Source: Pomphorhynchus laevis
Taxonomy: Eukaryota > Acanthocephala > Palaeacanthocephala > Echinorhynchida > Pomphorhynchidae
DNA length: 64,000 bases
Reading direction: 5' to 3'
NCBI GenBank assembly: GCA_012934845.2
Contig: WNNJ02002828.1
Span: 16,250-80,249, forward strand
Part shown: positions 22,130-32,444 of the stretch, one piece after another
Position numbering within the stretch: the stretch's first letter is position 1
How the letters are laid out: each line of letters starts with the position of its first letter
Notes under the pieces: model-generated
What the model was told of the DNA's origin: nothing
Database searches by the model: none
The model's input: the letters and a program-made list of their open reading frames with translations, nothing else
Made by a program: the position numbers and the translations under genes

Positions 22130-24560
22130 AAAGAGTATATACATCGAATCACAACGAACAAATCGTAAAGTAAAAAGGACCAACCTTAATGAAAAATGTA
22201 TTTATTTATTACACATAATGTTACTGTCTGTATAGAGGCCCATTTAAGTTATTATCTTTATTTCTGTGATTTTGTGAATAGGGAATAACGTTATCAATAT
22301 GGCCGCTGATATTTTTCGATATTAATAAAATACGATAATAGTACAATAGAGAAACTTAAATCATTAATTGCAATGATATTAATTGTGACCAACAAATGTT
22401 TTTCACAAATAGATTTCCCTCTGCAGCCATCACAGGAAATCATATCCTAGTGATGAGTCGCAATGTAATAACCACAAAACGGCAATCATTATGATCGTTC
22501 GTTTCTACTTTACTTGGATTCCACCACAACGAGATATGAAGAATTGATCAGAAATATTTAATTTTCACAGATAAACTTGCTGGTTAGTTTGTAAAATTAT
22601 ATGTAAGAATTTAAAAATCCAGACAAGTAAAGGTAAACATTTTTCCATTAAAAATTTATAGAATTTTATTGTAATGTTGAACAAATAGTGATAAACATAA
22701 TGTTGAACATACTATTTTTGTTTAAGGAAATTAACCAGCTGAATAAAACTTACCGATTCTTGTACCTAAATATATGCCTTACCTTAGCTTATATTTGTAA
22801 AGTACAATCACTTTAACGTGTATCGTGAATCCGGTTATAATTTCACCTAGTAAAATCTTGTAATCAGTTCAAATATAACCGTCTGTTGGTCTGTAAATTG
22901 TTTCTTAATGTCGATGCCGAAATCAAAGTACATTATGAACTATTTATGGACTGATCATTAGTAGTTGTCAACGAATTAGCTAGCAGTCGTTAAACAAATT
23001 AAAATATTTGATTATCCAGCCGGATTAACATGACCTCTATCAATTATGAGAATGACATTGCCGTGATTTTGAAGAATAAAGAACGATCGACTAGGATCTA
23101 ATCACTAGGGGATATATTGTGAAGCTTTTGCGGCAGGTTTATATTGAAGTCATTAGTGCCAGGATAACCAGAGCTCTCACGCTTTTTATACTTGTTGAGA
23201 GTGATATGTAGTTTGCTGGAATAAATTTCAGTGTGAAAACATACACACAATATGCATAGTTAATGTTAAATATATTTTAATTATGATTTTTTCAATACTA
23301 CTTCAACGAATATTACAATAACCAGTAGCATTGGCGTCATCCACATTGTTTCAATATCAATAGTAATTTCGCGTACTTGGAAAACAAAAATTGTTAGCAA
23401 AACATTACAATAAAATATGGCCATTATGTTACTATAGTGAATAACAACACAAACACTCATTTTATAATTGTAAGTGAATACAACACATTTTACATTAGGG
23501 TGCACTTAGTTTGTTAACTACACCAATCGATAAATTTCAGACCGTGATTTCAAGAAAATCGGAAATATTAATTAAAAAATCAAAATCATACAACTACAAA
23601 ATTCCATTATTCTCAACACTGCTCAGCATGATTTATTTAGTGTTTACTGCACTCAGTTGACGTTCTAGGGTTCGCTGTAAACTGGGACAATAAAAATACT
23701 TGAAGCAAGTATTTCTAAAAATGTGATCGGATGAAGCAGCAATTAATAGTCAAAATTTATCAAACATTAGATGAAAATATGCTTTAAAGAAATAGGAACT
23801 GGAAGAGAGAATAATGTTTTAAGATCTAGGATGCAGCAATTGAGAAAATTTACCTTCATAATTTAATGTCAATTTATATAAAGTGATTTTGCAAATACAG
23901 GCTAAATTTTCAATGTACAAATAAAGGTAAAGCAACGTCATGATCATGTTGTCATAGGTTGCTGCAAGCACATTGAGTGGAATCCCGAGGTAGCGAGTAA
24001 TTCATTGCTGTTTTTTATTTATTTTTCACGGACTAACAATGAAATCAATTTGCAAAATATTGGCTGAATTTAATATCGATTTGACGATTAATTGACCATA
24101 ACATTCCAAAATATACACTGATTTACCCCCCCCCTGACACTGAGGGAAAGATGCTAAAAGAGCATCGTTGTAAGCAAACTATATGTTCTATGATAATAGT
24201 TTTGCCTGTTCACAATGATAAATAATAAAAATTACTACACAATGCAATAGAATTGAACTAAACAAACGTTGATAAATGGCTTTATTCAAAATATCCATAA
24301 ATGTAAAGCACATAATAATAGTTAATTGTAAATATCGCATGACATTACCTCAACCACATATTCAGACAGGGATGCTCGTCGTTTGTTTTTTCGGAAAGAT
24401 CATCTAAATATCATAGTTGAAACTTCATCCAAAAATTTATTAAGTCAACGAGATTCGCTCAGGCACTCCTTTGCATCACTTAGATTTGTCTCTTTGTATG
24501 AGTGGATCGCTCCTAGCATTTTCTCCTGATTCCGAAGTTTATTCGTTGTCATGACTATCA
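22130..24560. other. AT-rich stretch without recognisable genes
   Basis: About 2.4 kb in which neither strand gives a coding region I recognise. The longest open stretch (23281-23505 minus) is hydrophobic and without known motifs. A C9 run lies at about 24127-24135. It may contain regulatory DNA or decayed repeats. Confidence 0.4.
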
Positions 24561-24900
24561 TTGAACGAAAAAATATGTTCAGCGTTTCTTCAAATTATCA
24601 TTGAATATTTTAATAACGCCCGGTGAACTTGACAAGTATCGAGTAGATATAGTATTCTCAATCCCATTTCCTTTTTTCTTGATGGTTACATATTGTTGGA
24701 TTACATGTATTAATTTTGCGTGCTCAACTGATGCATCGTATTTTGTTCTGCGATTGAAACGCTTAACGAACACTTCGTCAGTATTCACTAACCATTTCGG
24801 CAATGGGGTTCAGCTTTCTGTTTTTCTTATAAGTTTAAATCTCGAACGAAGCGTCGAATTTGTTGCCTACAAAGCAATAAATGCGCTGAGTGTAAAGATT
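24560..24900 (-). mobile_element. Ty3/gypsy fossil scrap, end of pol
   Basis: The minus strand carries PKWLVNTDEVFVKRFNRRTK, which corresponds to the segment PKWLTDSDNVLMRNYTRHSK found near 44180 in the larger gypsy fossil. Only this C-terminal pol end is recognisable. It is broken, old, without LTRs, and belongs to the same family as 41870-44650. Confidence 0.6.
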
Positions 24901-24902
24901 GT

Positions 24903-24929
24903 AGGACTGCTTGTCATACAAGCAGTCCT
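24903..24929. repeat. Perfect 12-bp inverted repeat at the 5' boundary of a C fragment
   Basis: AGGACTGCTTGT (24903-24914) and its exact complement (24918-24929) surround CAT. Family C similarity begins within or right after the right arm, so the hairpin marks the insertion boundary. Confidence 0.9.
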
Positions 24930-25694
24930 TATTAAACCCAGACAAGTCTAAAATAATGTGGATCCTCCCTCGTCAACCTAGCATATCTCCTTCCCCTGTA
25001 TCTTTTACATCATCAATAATCCCCATAGTTCACAATCTCAATTTCTTAGGATTCCATTTCGATGATTACCTTTCTCTTAAACCATTCGTTCGCGACAAGG
25101 TCCGCTCGTCCAACTTAATTCTCCGTGACCCTCCGTATCCAACCCCTTATCAACTTCCGTTCATGTATGCCTCTTCTTTCATCGTTTCTTTTCTCTAAAA
25201 TCGATTACTGCCTCAGCCTTTTCGCCAATTCTCCAAAACCCATCATCCTACCCCTACAACGCATCATCAACTCCGTCATTCGTGTGCTCATACGTCTCTG
25301 TCACTTCGACCACACATCCACATATCTTGCTCAACTATCCTGGCCCACTATCCATATCCGCATCCAACTTTGCCTTCTCGTAAGTTTTCGTATCATCGTT
25401 GTCGCTCGCCATCGTTCATTAACATCCCTTTCTTAGACGACACTCGTCTCACCTCTATCACTGCGTTCCCGTAATTCCCTCTTACTCTACGTTCCCGACT
25501 ACGCTAACAACTACGGTCTCCGATCCTTCCACGTCGCCGTCCCACACGACTAGAATCAGCTCTCACTCGACGTCCGCCGCGTTCCCTCCTTTATTGCATT
25601 CAAATGCCGTTTCTGAACTCACCTCCTCGAAACATGATTTAGATTTTTTGTTGTTGTGGTCATGTAAGCGTGCGCCGGCACGCATTTGCCACGT

Positions 25695-25698
<4 letters not shown>
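24918..25698 (+). mobile_element. LINE family C, 5'-truncated copy
   Basis: It starts at LLNPDKSKIMWILPRQPS (just after the YADD palm) and continues through IIPIVHNLNFLGFHFDDYLSLKPFVRDKVRSS-type thumb sequence. The C-terminal part reads PLQRIINSVIRVLIRLCHFDHTSTYLAQLSWPTIH in more than one frame. The 3' end at 25659-25694 has the family hairpin (25668-25683) and the box CATTTGCCACGT. The tail is a long TA repeat instead of the AAATAAA seen in other C copies. Confidence 0.85.
25668..25694 (+). other. 3'-terminal hairpin and box of LINE family C
   Basis: GCGTGC (25668-25673) pairs with GCACGC (25678-25683) around GCCG, followed by ATTTGCCACGT. The same arrangement ends the C copies at about 32470, 34330, 45275, 47855 and 60800. 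Loop length and sequence differ between copies. Confidence 0.75.

Positions 25699-25784
<86 letters not shown>
25699..25784. repeat. (TA)43 microsatellite
   Basis: An uninterrupted 86-bp TA dinucleotide array directly follows the 3' end of the C copy. Either the element inserted at TA-rich DNA or its tail expanded. Confidence 0.98.
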
Positions 25785-25787
<3 letters not shown>

Positions 25788-25884
25788 TGATTGAGTTCAA
25801 GCTGCGTGCCTGGATCCATAAGGATACGATTATATATTTAATGAAGTGTAGAAGAAAACAGGCAAAGACACTTATAATTTATTT

Positions 25885-25916
25885 AAACGATTCGTCCTTT
25901 ATAGGGACTTCGTCAG
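25885..25916 (-). ncRNA. Hammerhead-ribozyme-like core of the Penelope-like element
   Basis: Read on the minus strand: CTGACGA, then stem II GTCC/GGAC with loop CTATAAA, then GAA. This matches the hammerhead consensus CUGANGA, stem II, GAA. The next base is T where A is usual, and I could not find a matching cleavage site with stems I and III, so this is probably a decayed or partial ribozyme. Penelope-like elements are known to carry hammerheads in their terminal repeats. Confidence 0.55.
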
Positions 25917-25981
25917 TATATCTAGAAAGCACAAAATCATAGTCACAATGCAAAAAATTAGAAAAAGCGAATTATTATTCG

Positions 25982-26380
25982 TTACGTGAGGTCTTGCCAC
26001 TTTAATGGAGGTGCAGCTGTAAGCCCGTAAGGAGCATATGCCATTATTTGTGCTATCCATTTCATTTTCGCTCCTTTTCGATTTTTGTCACAATTAAAAT
26101 CCTTTTCAATTATTGTATAATTGTAATATTCTTGTTGACACCTGTTTTCGTCTTTATGTATTAGTGCATGTCTAACCGCGCCTTCTGTTGCATCGTTTCG
26201 CTTAATATCCGCTCTTCGATTGTTAACACGAATGCTTAGAGAGTTGGATGTCTCACCAACATATTGTTTATCACACTGCTTACAGGATGCGATGTAAACA
26301 GTTTCTCGTCTTGCAGTCGGATTTATGTGAGAATCTATATTCAAGTTTTGTTTCATTGCTTCGAAACGTCTTTGTCTCAT
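25982..26380 (-). pseudogene. GIY-YIG endonuclease domain of the Penelope-like element
   Basis: 132 open residues cover the GIY-YIG fold start (VYIASC, with KQYVGETS as the YIG-equivalent strand), a conserved Arg in LSIRVNNRRADIKR, and a His in AVRHALIHK. An acidic C-terminal helix region TIIEKDFN follows. In this family the endonuclease cuts the target for RT priming. The protein lacks its RT partner here because LINE A4 replaced the upstream part. The usual GIY strand reads VYI. Confidence 0.75.
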
Positions 26381-26469
26381 TCATCAATGCGCAACATTTA
26401 CACCTCGCTCTTTTACATGGTGCACATTTGTTATGTTGTTCGTCTCTCAGTTCGCAGGCACTGGGGGAA

Positions 26470-27392
26470 GGGGGCGAGCCCCTCCCACTTGGATTTGCGA
26501 ATGCTGACTTAGATAGTGGACTACTATTATCCCATTCTTCAGGCAACCCCTTTATAGGTTTTAACTTAAAATTTACTATAATTGAGGAAGACAGATGGAC
26601 GTTTGCCCACTGTCAAAGATGCCACTGCTGGGGACATTAGGGGTCTACTTGCAGTAAGGCCCAAACATTTGGGGTATGTGGAACGACTGAGTGTACCCAC
26701 ATGGTCTGCAATGAAAAATGTCTGGCACCCCCTCGTGCATTAACTGTCGTGTGGATCATCTTGCATGGTCGCGCAAGTGCGCCTCATTCAAGAAATATCG
26801 TCAACGATTTATGAAACCCCCGTCTCACTCATATGTAGAATCTGCTGCTCCAGTCGAAATGTCTAACAACGACATCCTTACACTTTTGGCGAATCAAAAA
26901 CGCACAATCATCGCTGAGCTAAAGGCCTTCTTTATCCCTCTGGTCACTCCTACTGTCACTCAGGTTGTAATAGACCTAAAGTCAACCTTCCCCCGAACTA
27001 CGAAGAGGGGGAAGTTCTGCCAGAATGGTTCCCCCCTTAAGGTGGGAAAGATTCTAAAAGACTTAAGTGCCTCTCAGATAAATGAATATATTGCCTTTGG
27101 GGATCTGGCCTGTGATGGGGCTAGTGGCAAGGGAGCAACCCTCTTGCACCTAGTTCTGTCTAGGTTGGCAGACTCCTTCCAAAAACCCGAGCCTTTTTCA
27201 CTGAATATTCTTCAGTTGAATTCGGGAGGTGCTTATGCCCTTAGAGTTTTATCTGGTAGAGACGCAGATGTTATAGTCCTTCAGGAGACGCGGTCTATCC
27301 GTCTTCCCCAGGACATTACTCGACACATCCTAAAGCACATTTATACCCACTATATTCCGTACATAACCCCACCTCATTTCTCTTCATCTTAA
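26470..27392 (+). pseudogene. Family A ORF1 C-terminal half read into ORF2 start, copy A4
   Basis: The knuckle region at 26590-26790 reads CQRCHCWGH, then a stop, and CINCRVDHLAWSRKC in a second frame. From 26718 the reading is open for 224 residues. It passes the ORF1 end and continues straight into the ORF2 start EPFSLNILQLNSGGAYALRVL. In copy A3 the two ORFs are separate with a 32-nt gap. Here a frame change near the ORF1 end has fused them, which is more likely decay than a designed fusion. Confidence 0.7.
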
Positions 27393-27398
27393 GAACTC

Positions 27399-28680
27399 TT
27401 GACCTTAATTAAATGCTCCCTAAGGTCTTCCCTCCTGTTGAATTACTCTTGTTCAGCCCTGTCTTGTTTGGTAGATTCACTTGTTAAGAACGGTAAACGT
27501 CTCAGTCTAGCCAATGTCTACATTCGTCTAGGTGAGATTCACAAGAACCGTGAACTCCTGGATGGGATTATTGACGGCGGCTATGACATGATACTAGGAG
27601 ATTTCAACGACATAACTGGTCGTTGGATCAACGCATCGATACGCAGAGGAACGGTTACTTTATTCATAAACCACCGTCCCCCTCCTTTCATTGCACATCA
27701 ACGAATTCAATCCTCGATATTTTACTGCTCCACTCGAGGTGGTTGCTCAAACCCCTCTGTACGGAGCAGTCGCGTCAACAGCTGTCCACCTCTCATGACC
27801 TCATTCGGTGGCCGTCACAATGCTATTAGCCTTCCCTTCCGATGTAGTAGGCATCAATATTAGTAAACGTGTTTTTATCCCTCAGGTTAAATCCTGCTCT
27901 TGTTCTAAAGACCTGCGTCCCATCTCGATACAAAATGCCCTCGTATCGATTTACGAGAAAGCGCTTGCGCGTAAAACCGCGACATTATGTTAAGGCGTAA
28001 TTTAATCCCTCCTGATTTTCATGGGTTCGTCAAAGGTCGCTCGGTCCATTCAGCAGTAGGTGAGGTGGAGCAGTTTTGTCGGGAAAATAGCCATCGTCTG
28101 GTAGTGGCCGTTTTCCTGGACTTCTCTGCTGCATTTGACCGCATCTCCATTCCCTTCGTGATCTCTTCTCTCAGATCCCTCGGGTTGCTTGCGAGAATAG
28201 TGAACAGGGTGGAGATACTGCTGTACACCAAGCGTTTTTATTATGAAGACGACCCTGATGCGCGTCAGTTCTACCCTATTACAAGCGTGCCTCAAGGCTC
28301 CCCTCTTTCTCCTATCTTATATCTTGCTGCTTCCATCATTCTATTCAAAATATTTAAACGTGAACAACGTCTAGTGGTGTACGCTGATGACACCACAGCC
28401 TTGTTCACTGGACACAGGTGCAAGGACGTAGTCTCTAACATCAGCCGTTTCTTTTTAAGATTAAAAGACCAGCTTCCACCTTCCAATCTTATTTTAAACT
28501 CCGCCAAATCGCAGGTGGTTGTCTTTCATGGCGCCCCTGCAACAACGCAAAAGCTCCAGAGATTAGCACTCTCTGCCCTCTCCTCCATTTTGACTAATCA
28601 ACCACTCCCTGTCTTCACGAGTCGAGTAAAATACCTAGGGTTTATCGTTACGGTGAACTGGTCGGCGAAATCAGACTAAA
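27399..28680 (+). pseudogene. Family A ORF2, shortened, copy A4
   Basis: Endonuclease blocks are LANVYIRLGEIHKNRELL, ILGDFNDITGRW and HLSTSHDLIRW (in shifting frames). The reading then jumps to RT N-terminal sequence near 27805. RT blocks are CSKDLRPISIQNALVSIYEKA, FHGFVKGRSVHSAV, FLDFSAAFDRISIPFVISS, TSVPQGSPLSPILYL and YADDTTALFTG (open reading 27987-28679). The palm is intact but the protein is not continuous, and about 200 linker residues are missing. Confidence 0.8.
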
Positions 28681-29116
28681 CGTATCCTGAAGAAAGCTAG
28701 GTGGGCCCTGAAACGGGCTCAGCATCTGTCATTGAAAGGGAAAACTCAGGTGCGCCTCTGGGGCACTTGGGCTATCTCGGGATTAGTCTTTTTTCTAGAG
28801 AACGTTCCCCAGAGCAAAGGATAAGGTTTCTCAAGCTCTTCGTCTCTCGATTACCCAGCATAGTCCGCGTCGATTGAACTCTTCGGGGGCGAAAGACCCT
28901 GGGTGGTTCAGTCGAAAGGCGGTGTGTTGGATTGGCCGTGGGGCTCAGATCCCACTAGACCTGAGGCCATGAAGATGATGGAAGAAGTAGACAAGTTTTT
29001 CCGGAAGACGATGATTTCTGATTTCTGACGTCTCTTTTTTCTATTTTTGTTTTAATTCTATTTAACCTATGTATTATTTTTGTTAAGAAAATCATTATTT
29101 ATTTTTGTTAAGAAAA

Positions 29117-29154
29117 CCTCCACCATTCGGCCCCGCGTGGCCGAATGGTGGAGG
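29117..29154. repeat. Perfect 16-bp inverted repeat at the A4/SINE boundary
   Basis: CCTCCACCATTCGGCC (29117-29132) and its exact reverse complement (29139-29154) flank CCGCGT. The right arm is also the A-box region of the tRNA-like unit that follows. The left arm touches the tail of A4. Confidence 0.95.
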
Positions 29155-29330
29155 CGTGTGCATTGCAAACTCTATGTACGGGGTTCAAACCTCGAGCATG
29201 CACTCTCTATTGACTTCTCTGTAAGCACACGTCAAAGCCACAAGATCGCGTTGTCGAAAGACGTAGGGGCACCCGATGATAAAGCGGGACCACTCTTCAT
29301 TATTATTAATAATAGTCCGGTTAGATAATG
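29136..29330 (+). mobile_element. tRNA-derived SINE-like unit
   Basis: An A-box-like TGGCCGAATGG (29138-29148) and a B-box-like GGTTCAAACCT (at about 29183-29193) are spaced as in a tRNA promoter for RNA polymerase III. No closed acceptor stem or CCA-ready end is found, so it is not a normal tRNA gene. A unique body of about 100 bp and an ATT-rich tail (29300-29315) follow, as in a SINE. It has no second copy in this window. Confidence 0.55.
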
Positions 29331-29545
29331 TAGCCATGGACAACAGTTTCAATTATTGCTAATGCATATTTTCAACAGAAGTTTAACGTTTGGGAATTTT
29401 CTTCGGTGTTTAAGAGAAGAACAGACAAATTTAGAAAGACAGATAAAGATTCCTTTATTACAAGAACAAAAGAATGCGCCTAATATGAAAATATACAGGA
29501 TGAAAAATAAAAACAAAAAGTCCAGCGACAATCAATAACGTTATC
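29330..29545. other. Unassigned spacer between SINE-like unit and A5
   Basis: Both strands have an open stretch of 60 residues here, but these are complementary shadows without motifs. Nothing is recognised. Confidence 0.4.
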
Positions 29546-32440
29546 AAAAAGTCTACAATAAAACTGACTGGGAGGATCAGTGCCCTCCATCATACATCAA
29601 CGCGCTGCACTCTGACTGAACCATGCAGGGTCTCTCACACACCTGAGATACCAGTCGAGGCGGACAATAGTAGGTAATCTGGAGATTAGAAGCTGTAGAA
29701 ACATTAATTTTTGTTATAGGGAACTTCATCTAGAAAAGAAGACTAATTCCGAGATTGCCGAGGTGCACCATAGGCGAACCTTAGAACTCGATCTTGGATG
29801 CATATGTTTGGCAATTTTTCTGGTCCATCTATCTCTCTTTAGAACACTTTTGAATATATTCGAGTCTGATCCGGCCAAATATTTAATCGTTATAGTAAAC
29901 ATAATGCGATTTACTCAATGTGTAAAGACTGGGAGCGGTTGATTATTCCAAATGGAAGATAGCAATGAGAGTGCTAGTCTATTAATTTTTTTCTTTGCCA
30001 CCGGAGCGCCACTAAAAACCACGATCTGCGATTTGGAGAAGTTTAGAAGATTGGATGAGGTTAGTTGGTCTTTTAATCTTTAAAAGAAACGGCTGATGTA
30101 CAAAACTACCTATTTGCACCTGCGATGGAAAAACAGGGCTGTGGTATCATCAGCGTATACCACTAGATGCTGTTCGCGTTTGAAAGGTTTAAAAAGCACA
30201 ATGAAGGCAGCGAGGTCTAAGATATGATAAAGCGGGGAGCCTTGAGGCAAACTTTTAATTGGATAAAACTGACGTCATCAGGGTCGTCTTCATAGAAGAA
30301 CCTCTTCGTATACAGCAAAATCTATACTGTGTTAACAATTCTCTCAGACAGCCCGAGGGACCTGATAGAAGAGATAATAAACGGAATTGAGATACGGTAA
30401 AATGCAACGGAAAAGTTGTGAGAAATCACCATTACGAGCTGATAACTGTTATCTTGGCAAAACCGATGACATTCATTGGCGCGGATTCTACGCGCAAGCG
30501 CTTCGTAGATGGAGATGAGGGAATTTTGAATTGAAATGGACCGCAGATCTTTATGACATGTAATAGATCTTTTCTTTGCTAAAAATACCCTTCAACTAAT
30601 GTTTATGCCTGCCATATCGGACGAGGTGGCTAAAAGCATTGTGATGGCGACCTACTTTCTTTGACGGTCTGTCAAAAGCTGATAGACCCGAGTGTAGATT
30701 GGAGCTTTGGCTTTGGATGTACCCGGAAGTGTACCCTTGGAGTTCAGGATATCAGCAACAGATAAGTCCCTACTTCTGAAGTTACCCCAAGGTAGGATTG
30801 ATTGGGTAGATTGAGTGTCTCCATAATTGTGATGGGATAGTGACTCTTTCAAAACTTTGTCAATGACTATTCTACCAATCCAACCAGATGCTATCTCCTT
30901 TTAGCTGACAAACTTCTCCTTGAATATCTTTCAAAAGGAAGACTGAGAAGGGTTAAGACTAGCAAAACTTACCTTATCCCTACTCAGCTGGAGTCTAAAT
31001 TTAGAGCGCTAGTATTCTTCCAAGACGGCATTTGGGAAAACATATATTGGGAAGGTGTAACATGTTTGCTAGGACCTTGAGCTGTGTCGGAATGGGATTG
31101 AATAGCGACCTCTATAAGTAGTCGAAAGTTACGTTGTAGTTTGTAATGAGAGATAGGAATTAAATCGGGTCAGACTCGCATTTCCTACAACAGGGAAGAG
31201 ATGGATAGACGCCTGGAAGACTGCCACTCTGATTGGATCAAAATGGAACTGCTTCCTCAGCAACGTATCTACCTGTAACCGCCAACGAAGTAGGTCGTGC
31301 TAGGTAGACAACTGTTGACGCGATTGCTTAATACAGAAGTGCTTTAACAGCCACTTAACATGTAGCAGTAGTATGTCGAGGAGAGAATTTGATTTTGCTC
31401 AATGAAAGGTGATGGACGGCAGCTAATGAATAAAATATTCGTTATAGTTCTGCGGAGTGATGCATTAATCCAAAGATGCATTAATATAGTTCTGCGGAGT
31501 GATGCATTAATCCAGGAGGTCACGGTTCTTGTGAATCTCTCCCTGCCGAATTTAGATATTGGCTTTGCTGATACGTTTACCGTTCTTCCAGAGTGTTATC
31601 GCTAAATAGGGCTGGACAAGAATAATTTAAAAGGAGGGATGATCTTAAATGACATTTAATTAAGGTTAAAAGACCTTGAAGAGGTGCGAGTTGGGGTTAT
31701 ATACGAAGTAAAGTTGATAGTTATGTGCTTTGGTAAAAATCGAGTAAGGCCCTGGTGGACCGGATATATCTAGCCTCCTAAAGAACTATAACATTCGCAT
31801 GTCGACCAGATAGAAGGCTAAGTGCAGAAGCATCTCCGAATTTCACTGAATAATGTTCCGTGAAAACGGTTCGGTATTAATTCCCAATAAATCGCTGTTA
31901 CTAAGAGCGACAACATAATCCACTAGTTGTGTCAAGAGGAGGGAAGGTTGCCCTTCCTCCCTCGGGCTAAGGGCGAGACTATTTACATCTCCTTCGTTGG
32001 GGCTATTATGATATTGTCCATTAATTTTCCACTTATTGCCCTCCTTTATCATGCGAAGTGGGGGAAGCGCCCCTCTGGGACGAGGCTCGTTTAGAGGAAG
32101 CTTTAATGGAATTCGTCAAAATTTCAGTGGGTGACAAACTGCATCTGCTAGCCTTTTGATCAATTCTTCCAACGACTTCATGTTTTCAGAGATTCTCTTG
32201 TCGATTAGCTTCAGGATTTCATCAATAGTTGGATATGTACTTCTTGTAACATCGTTGAAACCAGGTTGACAACCTACGTGGTGGACGTCGACTTCTTCGC
32301 TGTGCCTTTTTTCGTATGCCTTGAAGGCCGTGCATTTTGGGGACCACGCTGTATGTGGTAAACCTCAGTTTGTGCAGCAAGCTTCTGAGCGAGTAGCTGT
32401 GTAATCTTCTTCCGATTAAGAGCAAACACCACAGCTTTTT
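29545..32440 (-). mobile_element. LINE family A, copy A5, degenerate, minus strand
   Basis: ORF2 is at about 31860 down to 29580 and ORF1 C-terminal remnants at 32430-31900. Recognisable pieces include the linker SRDKASFASLNPSQSSF-like near 30950, LHRWLVRSV-like RT bits and a terminal endonuclease motif with HDLLRW near 31290. ORF1 contributes DEILKLIDKRISENMKSLEELI around 32215-32150. It is broken by numerous stops and indels. It is comparable in decay to A1 and clearly older than A3. Confidence 0.75.
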
Positions 32441-32444
32441 CTTA

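Larger units (their letters stand above)
25830..26455 (-). mobile_element. Penelope-like element, 3' part with GIY-YIG endonuclease
   Basis: The minus strand reads a Cys-rich stretch NKCAPCKRARCKCC. It then gives the GIY-YIG-type endonuclease ETVYIASCKQCDKQYVGETSNSLSIRVNNRRADIKR. Penelope-like elements carry such a C-terminal domain after their telomerase-related RT. The RT would lie at higher coordinates but is replaced by A4, which interrupts near 26455. Downstream of the stop, 25885-25916 carries a hammerhead-like core, also typical of these elements. The open stretch 26380-25982 covers the domain without a break. Confidence 0.8.
26455..29115 (+). mobile_element. LINE family A, copy A4, 5'-truncated with internal deletion
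   Basis: It inserts into the Penelope-like element. It starts in ORF1 at ALGEGGEPLPLGFANADLDS and keeps the zinc knuckles. ORF2 contains the endonuclease, but the linker between the endonuclease end (about 27800) and the start of the RT (AITMLLATPSDV-like) is deleted. The RT (27860-28680), the C-terminal part and the 3' UTR follow to about 29115. The tail contains the unit TTTTTGTTAAGAAAA twice. Confidence 0.85.

Noticed and set aside
23281-23505. A small membrane protein gene on the minus strand
   Set aside because: Hydrophobic readings of this length are expected in AT-rich DNA and there is no supporting motif or neighbour.
25594-25819. Open readings rich in Ile-Tyr on both strands
   Set aside because: They are translations of the TA microsatellite and not proteins.
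29136-29210. A possible functional tRNA gene
   Set aside because: A-box and B-box words are present, but I could not draw a closed acceptor stem or a standard anticodon arm, and the unit continues into a SINE-like body.
29225-29290. A hammerhead ribozyme in the SINE-like unit, prompted by GATGATAAAGC
   Set aside because: The CUGANGA core and a matching GAA after a stem are not present.
29356-29538. Complementary 60-residue open readings in the spacer after the SINE-like unit
   Set aside because: Both strands are open by chance in AT-rich sequence and neither has motifs or homology in the window.
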